From Branchiostoma floridae (taxonomy: Eukaryota; Chordata; Leptocardii; Amphioxiformes; Branchiostomatidae): a stretch of 64,000 nt of DNA. The DNA lies in contig NC_049986.1 in the NCBI RefSeq assembly GCF_000003815.2, positions 8,366,556 through 8,430,555 of the forward strand, written 5' to 3'. The translations under genes were made by a program, and so were the position numbers. Of the stretch, positions 56,401 to 64,000 are shown one piece after another; positions within the stretch are counted from its first letter, which is position 1, and each line of letters starts with the position of its first letter. The notes below the pieces were generated by a model, which saw only the letters and a program-made list of their open reading frames with translations, ran no database searches and had not been told where the DNA came from.

Positions 56401-59400
56401 AGCAGTGGATTGCTCCCTGACAAAGACTGGACTTGGACAGTCAGAAATTACCCTACCCTGTAGTAAATTGAGAGGTCAATTATTTATGCATATGTCATTA
56501 AGATCATCCCAACTAACCTTGTATTGGTCCATACTGATAATACGATTGACATCAGTTTCAATACTGTACTAAAACTGCTTCATTTCCTGGGGTTATGAGT
56601 GATCACAAAGAAGGATACAAGCAGCTTACAGGTCTTCCTAGTGATGGGTAAATTGGATTGCATGTCATCAGCTTGTAGTGTGGATGAGGTCGCAGAGTGA
56701 ATCCTCCTTTCCAATTCCCTTGTGGTTTCTAGTAGGGATGCAGGGTTCTAGCCAGGATTTTATTTTGGCATAACAGTAGAAGCAAAGCAAACAATCTGGG
56801 GGATGGTGTGGAAGGGGGATTTGGCCCTTCCATGCACGGTGAGATTTTGAAAATGTGAAGTAAAAATTTGGCATTGTAAGGGTACGGTACAAGTAAATTT
56901 TCCAAATTAGTGTAGTGGTCCTCATTTTTGCATGGTGGTCACTAACCGTAGTGGCCTGTTATGCTAAAAAAGCACTACCGTACGGTACATGTAGCTAGAA
57001 CCCTGGATGTGTAGGAAAAACATCATCAGATACAAGCTAAAATGTCACTCTAGTCTTGCTGGTGAAATAAAGAAAAACTTTGTGTTTCTTGATATCATTT
57101 GCACATTTTCGAATTCCTGCAAGGCCGTCATGTTTGGGGTTACATGTAGGGATTAGCCTGAGTTGGAAACATTATTCTCAGCCATGTGTATGTTTATTTG
57201 GTGTGTCACACAAGTGTGTAAACTTGACAGTGTGGTATGTTCCATGTGAATGAGGACTGTTTCACATGAGGGATTCTGGTGTTTGTGTTATTTTTCCCCA
57301 TGAACAAAACATGTCGTGGTCATATCCTCTCAATAGCATTTCCTTTAACCTTGAAGACATGCCTGTCATACTATGTAGTACAGCATATGTCCCAGTGGCG
57401 CAAGCGATAACGCAACCAAGCTGTTTAGTCATCTGGATAGAATTCGGTGGATCTGTGGGCCAGAGTTCGATCCTAGTGTCATCTTCAGCTTGAACATGTT
57501 GTAATTAGGAATGCATTAGTCATTTTGGATGGTGGCATAAAGAAGGTTGTCCGTGTATGAGGAAACTTCAGGCAGAAGCCTCTGCACATATTTAATGAAG
57601 CCAACTTACAAATGTACTTGCCAAGAAGAGTAGGGGTGTGCCAGTGTGCTGGGCCAAAAACGTGAGCGAAGCTGCATTGCACTAAAAAGCAACAATAACA
57701 GAAGACGGATTTGTCTCTGTTTGTTTCACATAAACGGTATATCACCTTTAGGCTTAAACACTTCTTTTTGTTACAATTGGTGCAAGCTGCGTAAGGCATT
57801 ATATAACGTCCTTGAAAAAATGACTGAATCTGCAGTTCTTGTTAACATGGTACATGTACATATTAGTATGATGCAAGAAAAAAAGTATAACTATAAAACC
57901 CCATAGGAGTAGACGTTACTTGAGGGCATTGACCCAGCACGTTTTGTGGCACATGCATCCAAAACACTCTTATCTGATAACAACTAAATGATTACACCAC
58001 ATTACTCTATCTACCAGTCCTCTGTCTCACTTCAAAACTCACTTATCCTCTCTAGACAAGCTATTTATGTTGTGAGAAGTGTTCCAGTCTAGTTATCCTA
58101 TTTTACCGGTAATACTCAAAGTGCATGGAATATGATATACGGAAACTTGAAAAAAATTCATTCTGTCCCAAGTTATGTCATGGGAAAAATGCAAAATGCC
58201 AACCATCTGGATCCACCACTTGTGTAACTAGAATTTATGCTAATGACAGGTTTTGATACCGTAAGTTTATGAACATTCACGGCGCTTGAATTTGCGGCAT
58301 TGTCAAGATCAACCATTTGCTTGAAAGAAACAACTGTGGTAATATAATGGAAGACAGAGCATATGTTTTTGGGGTAAAGAATGTGTGGTGAGCACTCACA
58401 GGAAAGAATGTGAACATAAAACTGCTGTGACGATTTCAAAGTTTACAGTATATGCATGCAATTAAGACAAATGTAGGCCTCCTGGTAGAAAGTATGTGCC
58501 CTGGTCTATCATCTTTTCTGGACACCATTGTAGGACTCCAACTTAATTTTTGGGAATTGGTGCACTAATGCGACTCAAAATTTAGGGGCACAGAAGAAAA
58601 TTGGGTTCACAGCATTACGTAAAACGTTAACAATACCAATTTACAGACCTCACTGTCTTTCTTCTGTAGCCTGGGTACTAGGGGTGGGTATCAGTCTGTC
58701 GTACTGGTACAAAGCTTTTCTGTCCCTTAGATTTTGAATGGAAATCCTGTCTAAGGCACGACGACCCTAGAGGGGTCCAGGGGTATTTTGTTCCATTGGG
58801 AAAATGTTGAAATATTGACCCTCTAAATGCCGTTTTCTTTATTTTGAGGGGCAGATTTTGCTGGTAGACTCAGCTTAGTTCAATTCATATCTTAACATGC
58901 AGATTTTGTCTGTCACGGAGGATGGAATGGGCAAAATTTTTGTCTGCCCCCAGCAGCAAATTTCTGCCAAAGGTCGGAAGGACGGATGCTGGCTAAAACC
59001 CTGTTATACTCATGGTACTTTAATGAATGAATGAATGAAAGACCTTTATTGTACATTCATGCCTTGACGGGCTAGGTACAGGTCACTGATAACAGACATA
59101 ACAGACATATGTAGGGACAACAAAATACAATATAACTAATTGAAGGTACTAAGCTAACATTATGATCGACATCTTCTCGCTTCTTTGTACAGGTGTAGAT
59201 ATAGGAACAAATAATGTTTAATATGTACCTAACTGTAGGTTCACCATTGCATCCCAAGTCAAACTCAAATTTTGGGTTCACAAAAAAGTTCACCCAGTTA
59301 CATTATATCCAGCGCTGCACAGTGTCACTGCCAGACTTTATGTACATTTTGTACAATGTACATTGTAGTACAATAAAGACACACTGTTTTGTATTGTGTA

Positions 59401-61820
59401 GAAGTTGTGATTGGTTTCAAGTCTTTTCAGTGCCAGCTGTTATGCGACGAGTGTAGTACGTGTTTGTCAGAGCAAAACAATCTAGGGTTTCTCCAACACC
59501 TGTTGTTATACTAGATGTTCACAGTGTGGTAAATACAGATGTAATGAACATGCTGGGATGATGGTTGTAAGACATGCAATTATTATGGTTGCCATGGACA
59601 ACCAACTCTACAAAACTGTAGGTCTGTCAGGTTGCTTTCTTTTAAATGTCAAAAACAACTTCAAGGACAACAAGAATTCATCTTCTTTTGTCATCCTCAG
59701 TTGAGCTGAAGCATAATGATTTTAGAAGTAGATGTGTATGTTGTATGTACAATGTGTACTGCTTTGCTACAGCTGGAGATGTCACCCAAGTACCCCTAGT
59801 CTTAGTAAGGTTTCCTCGATGTCTAAATTGGTATTTTGACTTCCAGTTGTTATAATTTAGACTAATATTGATGTCTTTGCACAAAAGGTGGAGAGTACCA
59901 TAAACTAGCATACTAGGTAAACATCCAGATTTAGATTGGATATAGGGAACCCAAAAGATAAAAGAAAACACCAATATTGAATGTTACTAATTGTCCCCTT
60001 ATAAGGCCATGTTGATTTTATTATATGGATGACATCCTCCGGGAACTCCAAAACTGATGCGAGCGAGCGAATAAAAAAAAAGTTTGGCCAAAAAAAAAAG
60101 TTGCCTTCAGTATGAAATCAAAGTGGCCAGGAAGGTTGAACTTAGGACTAAACACACATAGTATGGTATATCAACAGTTAGGTGTAGGGACCAGTACATC
60201 ATACGGGTGCAAAACATTTTTGTCTTTTTGGACCAATCCGAAAAAAACAGACCTGAAAAAAAAAAGAGGAACAGGTTTCGCCAATTACAAAATGGACACA
60301 CTATGTCGGCAGCCATTTGGGGTCTAACCGGGGGGCCAAGAAGACAACAAGAGCGAAGTCAAGTAGAGTTTATAGTCAATTGTACCAAGTTTCTACAGTC
60401 AAAGGTACAGAGACAGTTAGCTTTTATTACTTGGAGATGGGATTTTAAAATGCAGTGGGAGTCCAATAATCCACCAAACAGATTCATTTGTAGCAAAATT
60501 GACCAATTACCATTGTTTTGAGTATTGCCAGTTCTCAAGTTTCCACAGACAATCAGGTCCAGGTTCATGTCCGGACCTGGAAATGATCCTCTGGACCTGA
60601 ATTTTCTGTACTGGTACCTCCCCCAACCAACAATAGATTTTTTTTCTTTCTGTCCTTTCACATCTTATTCTTTGACTTTAGATTCATTTTGGCATTCAAT
60701 GGCATTAGTTATTCTGTTTTCTAATACTTTTTTTTTCAATCTACGGAATATTTGTGCTCATTTTACAGTTACTTTGCACAATTTATTGTGTGGTCGAAAA
60801 CTTTTTTTTTTTTTTGGAAATGGCCGAAAATTGGTGCGAGCGCGGATGTCATCCATATAATCAAATCAATGTGGCCTAATTACTCAGAAACAACTACATG
60901 TAGTGCATTTTTTAGCATGAAAGTTTTTCAAAAGTAAGCTATACTAAGAGATTGTACAGTACGCTCTGCCAAGAAATACCATCTTTAGGTCAATGTTCAT
61001 AAGACTGGGGCATCTCTTTATAGAACAGTTTAATCTTGGAGATAACGTCTTATTGTCACCACTCCACTTCACGAGTTGATACGGGCACGTATATGGGTAT
61101 TGTTTGGACCTGTTTATTTAGGTTGCCATAGACAGAGCTTGCTTTGGAGAACCCTCGGAATTCAAATTTACCCAAGAAGGGGAATGTTTACTCCGTGTTG
61201 ATGCACAAATAACCAGCAGTGTGGATATTGTCCATTGAACATAAAATGTTATTGATTTTTGAAACAACATATTATTCCAATCCTATAGACCAATTCAATA
61301 CAGAAAGTTTATTTTGAAGTTCAGGCCCGTAGGCTAATTTCAAGTACATGGTACAAACAATGTAGATAGAAACAACTAGAGTTCCACGAACACATACCTT
61401 CTCCAAATAAACCAGATTTATGGAGTGGTCATGTTTCTTTATTGTACGATTTGTGTTGATTATATACAGTTTGGATATAGATAAATAGATAGGTTGGGTT
61501 TGACTTCTTTTTTGGAAGCAGAGAAAGACAAAGAGCCCAACTATAAACATGTATATGCAACACAAATTTGCAAAACAGAAAAAAGTTTATAAATCATTTT
61601 CTTGAGTATCTAGAATTGGGATATGTTTTCTTCTCTAAGACATATTTATTGTTCCATTTCAGGTACCTTTAAGTTGAAGAAAACGGACGTACGCAAAGAA
61701 GGCTTCAACCCGGACGTCATCTCCGACCAGATGTACTACATGGACTTGTCCGCTGGAACGTACAAGCCGCTCGACTCTGCCGCGTACCAAGATATCGTCA
61801 GCGGGAAAATACGCTTGTGA
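44419..61820 (+). CDS. SLC27A4-like: Long-chain fatty acid transport protein / acyl-CoA synthetase (SLC27A1/A4-like), 669 aa
   Basis: Eleven exons: 44419-44657, 47239-47347, 47874-48153, 49104-49268, 49787-50058, 51504-51708, 52809-52940, 53888-54025, 55003-55167, 55664-55810, 61663-61820. The total is 2010 nt with consistent phase. It imports long-chain fatty acids and activates them to CoA esters at the ER or plasma membrane. Seen: an N-terminal hydrophobic segment ([20 protein letters not shown]), the AMP-binding signature [15 protein letters not shown] (about residue 270), [19 protein letters not shown] and the FATP/VLACS motif RWKGENVST (about 535), and the C-terminal [14 protein letters not shown]. 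Starting at the second ATG (44497) would give 643 residues, the length typical of FATP4, so the longer start is unsure. It is close to both SLC27A1 and SLC27A4; I cannot separate them here. A candidate ATTAAA is at 62117-62122. Confidence 0.93.
44797..44896. other. Assembly gap (100 N) in SLC27A intron 1
   Basis: Exactly 100 N. The GC-rich sequence right after it (44897-45000) has an open frame ([20 protein letters not shown]) but no splice context or motif I recognise. It may be contig-edge sequence. Confidence 0.97.
45428..46330. mobile_element. About 0.9-kb dispersed element with palindromic ends, copy 2
   Basis: Second copy of 33500-34495, in SLC27A intron 1 and in the same orientation. 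It also carries the pol III-like tRNA-derived segment at about 46005-46075. It lacks the expanded left palindrome array but has a small duplication (cactgagtgtg twice) at its right end. Confidence 0.85.
46865..47179. mobile_element. MITE family D (cagggctcgaaatt ends), copy 1
   Basis: Starts cagggctcgaaattcatttt and ends ccaatttcgagccctg. Inner words ggtgcactggtgcaccc and gggtgcac recur. It ends about 60 bp before SLC27A exon 2. Confidence 0.88.
47381..47765. mobile_element. Dispersed element family E, copy 1
   Basis: Starts taaggcccagaaaaaatatt and shares gtaggtagggatt, taaaaat and gggaaacag words with 51108-51435 in the same order. The left gtgtttcctgtcctg and the right gaaacaggaaacag are complementary. 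No ORF. Confidence 0.6.
48535..49067. mobile_element. TIR element family F, copy 1, next to SLC27A exon 4
   Basis: Left end taaggccacagcaagtaaat...ggatgacatcc, right end ggatgtcatcc...atttacttgctgtggccta, inverted repeats of about 35 bp. It ends 36 bases before the exon starting at 49104, so it forms part of that acceptor's surroundings. Contains tandem caagatgg words. Confidence 0.85.
50100..50464 (+). repeat. Dispersed inverted-repeat element family A, copy 3
   Basis: The most complete copy: it starts agggttgtagcc and ends ggctacaaccct, a clean terminal inverted repeat. It starts about 40 bp after the SLC27A exon that ends at 50058. Confidence 0.8.
50541..50770. repeat. Irregular minisatellite (ggggtacagacactac)
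   Basis: About a dozen imperfect 16-20-bp units such as ggggtacagacactac and ggggtacaggtgcaac, followed by a G run at about 50783-50796. In an SLC27A intron. Confidence 0.85.
50838..50962 (+). mobile_element. Retroposon 3' end with GAT tail, copy 2
   Basis: Same family as 22865-22988: gacgggagacctggc, ttgtaattggccagcaaaag, caccccgtaaggggcgg hairpin and gatgatgatgatca tail. In an SLC27A intron. Confidence 0.7.
51108..51435. mobile_element. Dispersed element family E, copy 2
   Basis: Shares aaggccgaggaaaaaatgtt, ggtaggtagggattat and agtctagggacagcag with 47381-47765. It ends about 70 bp before SLC27A exon 6. Confidence 0.6.
51773..52078. repeat. 21-bp minisatellite, about 14-15 units
   Basis: The unit atgctgtgatttgcatcccc plus t is repeated with variants (gagtcccc, gtatccca). 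Both strands stay open in several frames for 60-140 codons because 21 is a multiple of 3; these are not genes. Similar words in reverse (ggggatacaaatcacagt) occur at 46608-46655. Confidence 0.95.
52321..52412 (+). mobile_element. LINE-type 3' end with hairpin, copy 2
   Basis: Second copy of the family at 5893-5985, in an SLC27A intron. The hairpin part here reads ctcggggaggggg followed by the shared gtcattaaccccagccagcg. Confidence 0.6.
52538..52808 (+). pseudogene. Two partial tandem copies of SLC27A exon 7 start with its intron flank
   Basis: Copies begin at about 52549 and 52678 and share ggagcgtgtgg-type sequence, aactctgccatc and about 95 bp of downstream intron-like sequence ending ctacctaggtattaatg. 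The real exon starts at 52809. Copy 2 keeps an acceptor (tattgcag) and the frame of the exon for 18 codons, then reaches TGA; copy 1 has lost the AG. The exon itself continues into different sequence after aactctgccatcgtgccc. Confidence 0.8.
53060..53215 (-). mobile_element. tRNA-headed SINE, reversed copy
   Basis: On the minus strand it reads the pol III head (ggaaacctagaggtctcgag region) followed by ttgtgcccttgggaaaggca and a tail. In an SLC27A intron. Confidence 0.65.
53371..53689. mobile_element. MITE family D, copy 2 (opposite orientation)
   Basis: Starts cagggctcgaaataat and ends gaatttcgagccctg. The interior is the reverse of 46865-47179 (gtgcacccaattattttctg here, cagaaaataattgggtgcac there). 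A partial copy lies at about 58534-58625. Confidence 0.85.
54384..54895. repeat. Direct duplication flanking a GC-richer inverted element
   Basis: tagcaatgcaagggagtact at about 54382 recurs at 54760, each followed by a similar stretch of about 120 bp (cagactgaatat, gaaagtttgt, ttatccaa). The sequence between holds gcggtgg/ccaccgc words (54620-54750) that can pair, as in a MITE. In an SLC27A intron. Confidence 0.65.
55857..56265. mobile_element. TIR element family F, copy 2
   Basis: Left aggccatgttgatttgag...ggatgacatcc, right ggatgtcatcc...caagtcaacatggcctta. In the last SLC27A intron. Confidence 0.82.
57382..57482 (+). ncRNA. tRNA-like pol III head, probable SINE relic
   Basis: cccagtggcgcaagcgataa (A-box-like) and cagagttcgatcctag (B-box-like) are spaced about 55 bases apart. 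The segment is too long and unpaired for a normal tRNA. In the last SLC27A intron. Confidence 0.45.
58740..59003 (-). repeat. Dispersed inverted-repeat element family A, copy 4 (reversed)
   Basis: Reverse orientation of the family at 6447-6716: it contains ggatggaatgggcaaaat, agcagcaaatttctgcc and ends ggctaaaaccctg. In the last SLC27A intron. Confidence 0.75.
59025..59290 (-). mobile_element. LINE 3' end with (TTCA)n tail (fragment)
   Basis: On the minus strand it ends gtacaataaaggtctttcat followed by four to five tcat units, the form of a LINE 3' end with a microsatellite tail. No coding part is left. Confidence 0.5.
60002..60879. mobile_element. TIR element family F, copy 3, with nested repeat
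   Basis: Left taaggccatgttgattttat...ggatgacatcc, right gcggatgtcatccatataat...atgtggcctaat. Its middle (about 60178-60625) is a family C repeat, so one element has inserted into another. Confidence 0.8.
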
Positions 61821-64000
61821 TATCTTCCACTTTCCCACTTAACATGTGTATTATGTGATACATTGGTCACAATTCTTAGGCTCCCAACTAGTTGAAGAAT
61901 TAGGGCTAATAGATATTTAAAGAATGAGAAAAAATGATGGGAATTTTTAATGCACACAATAGAGTTAGGTTATCTTAATTCAATCAGTCAATGAGCCAAT
62001 CAGAAGTCATGGTCATAATTAACTTTACATGGTCTAGACCAATGACAGCTTGGATGCCAGTCATCCTAGTTGTAGTCCACTCCCACTGATTGTAACCTTT
62101 CAGTGGTATGGAGCATATTAAAGCTTATACTGCTGCCATCCAGGCTAGCACTGACAACCATTGCCATGCAGAAATATACTTAAATGACAAAGTTGTGATT
62201 TGGTGAACAAACTTTAGTAAGTTGAACAGTATTAGAAACTTGAAATCAAACCAAATGACTGCTGTATCCATGATAGAGGTTTTCCCTTTTATTGAAATCA
62301 TATCGTTGTTTATGAAGTACTTTTTTAAGATATTTATGCTAAATTGAAAACTTAAGGTAGAAACAAGTGTAGATTTCATCAGAAACTAGGATGTGGATGG
62401 TTAATGAATTCACTAATGAAAATGAAGGAGTGGATAATGACAAAATCATCACCCCTCCAGAAACAGAAAATGGAATATCCCTAAATTAATGTTCATGATG
62501 CAACCTATACACATGTAGCTATTACTTATAAGCAAAGCACTTTTAGGGGATAGTCTTAAACTTAAGATATTCTCAGATCTCAGGTGTAGTTTGTTAATTT
62601 GTTTTTATAATTGTCTTGTTTTCTTCTTGTTCCAACCTTTTTTTATATTTTCCTAATTGTGGAACTTTTATTATTACTTTCAATACTTGACTATTCCTTT
62701 TTAGTAAATGAACACAAACTGGCTATGGGTAGAGAAAGTTAACCATGTTTCAGGTAGAATTGGGAAGGTATACAATTTCCAATAGCCTTTGAAATCTGAA
62801 TATAATGGTAACAATTGGCCTAGAAATATTTACAAGACACATATGATAGACACTGTAAGTGGGGATGCTTTTTTCTAAATGACTATCAAAATAGATTAAA
62901 GCAATGCAAAGCTTATATGAATTTAGGGATATCTTTTTCAAACACACTGTCAAAATGTGTAAGATGAGAAATTGTTAGTAAAATATAACGCTGATAAGAA
63001 TTTGGAATTTTAAATTAAATGGTATAACTTAATGCTTGTGGCTCTTTGGCAAGGAAAAGTATATGTATACACTGTGCATGCATGAAAAGAACAGAAAAGC
63101 TTTATTTAGGAAGAATTTCAAGTATGTGAATCACAAAGTACTTATAACTTAAAAGAGTAGTATGTGGGACAAGTTGTGTGTTCTCAGAAGGTGGGATGTT
63201 TGGACGGAAACCTTGCTGTTATGTAAACACCCAGTGTGCACAGCAACCTTGTGTTGATCGGTAACCTAGCAACAAGGAACGCTGTTGATGTGTCGTCTGC
63301 AGCTTATTGTGAAAGAGATTAGAAGTTATCCCCGCCAATGTTTATTCAGGATGTGGACAAAGAAGTTTATTTCGCACAAGGTGTTTTTTCGTGAATAGGT
63401 ACAAAGAAGTTTTATTGCTAAATGTTGAATGATGGACCTTGATAATCTTATTGAACACACACTGTTTTTTTTTTAAAGATTATTCATTTTTGGCATCGCC
63501 TCAGGGGTGGAGCCATATGTAATCATAATGTTATTGCTTAGATTGTCTTGGAATTGCCTTTTATCACTTTTGCTTTAATTCTCTTGAAAGAATTAATGAA
63601 TTTCTCTAAGTCAGAACATCACAGATTTTGAAATGTTCCTTGATCATAAACTTGACTGTCCAAATTTGTGGTACTTTTCATTTTGACTTGTTTGTGTGTA
63701 TACTCTTAATGATAACTCTTTGAGTTTGTCCAAATGAATAACATGAAAAAAGTCAACCCTCACTTAACCAACGCATTTCACAGCTCTCTGAAACGTAATT
63801 GTATATATACCGTAGTAGTATTTACCCTTCACGTAGGCGCTAACTTCAGGTGACACTCAAGTATGTTCAGTAACTTGCCCCATAGTGCGTCCATAGTCCT
63901 GTAGGTTGTGAACCACTCACCGAGAAGACACCTGGGGATCATGTAGAGTCGACCGAGCAGCATGGCAAGCTAGCAGTGCGCTTACTCTGTGGGCCCCTTT
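61821..64000. other. SLC27A 3' UTR and downstream, no clear gene
   Basis: AT-rich. ATTAAA at 62117-62122 is the nearest plausible poly(A) signal. On the minus strand near 63920-63965 an ATG (MLLGRLYMIPRCLL) runs into a gtgagt donor-like word, which could be a first exon of another gene; this is too short to call. Confidence 0.4.

Overview
The window looks like genomic DNA of an invertebrate deuterostome, most likely an amphioxus (Branchiostoma). Genes are split into many short exons with GT-AG introns. Gene content is chordate-like: a clade C fibrillar collagen, TMEM141 and an SLC27 fatty-acid transporter. Introns are crowded with short inverted-repeat elements, tRNA-headed SINE pieces and LINE tails. 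The species is inferred from these traits, not proven. Two 100-base N blocks (837-936 and 44797-44896) are assembly gaps.

Layout. (1) 488-14136, plus strand: the 3' end of a COL24A1/COL27A1-type fibrillar collagen, 24 exons ending in a complete C-propeptide. (2) 16916-18415, minus strand: a 29-residue membrane smORF and a repeat-rich coding region with a 60-bp coding minisatellite and one in-frame TAG. (3) 20527-29393, plus strand: a 10-exon secreted JmjC/cupin plus EF-hand protein ending in HQEL, probably resident in the ER. (4) 31310-33190, minus strand: an intronless-CDS C2H2 zinc-finger protein with about 18 fingers in alternating pairs. (5) 35866-37749, plus strand: a two-exon gene with four C2H2 fingers and a FAR1/FLYWCH-like domain. 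(6) 38989-43981, minus strand: TMEM141, five exons, with a 5'-truncated non-LTR retrotransposon lying antisense in its largest intron. (7) 44419-61820, plus strand: an 11-exon SLC27A1/A4-type fatty-acid transport protein, head-to-head with TMEM141.

For the multi-exon genes (collagen, JmjC, FAR1/zinc finger, TMEM141, SLC27A) I assembled exons by hand from splice sites, phase continuity and protein family motifs. All CDS models except the collagen start and the minisatellite gene keep one open frame from start to stop. The genes do not form an operon or a pathway. The one notable linkage is that the relatives of COL27A1, SLC27A4 and TMEM141 all lie on human chromosome 9q.

About a dozen dispersed element families recur inside the introns. 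Most have terminal inverted repeats, several are large foldbacks, and one is an internally deleted mariner. I see no defence system, CRISPR array or other clearly new multi-gene system. The most interesting items are the duplicated promoter cassette shared by the zinc-finger and SLC27A genes, the ER JmjC/EF-hand protein, an extra exon at the collagen propeptide junction, partial tandem copies of an SLC27A exon, and the minisatellite gene with an in-frame stop.
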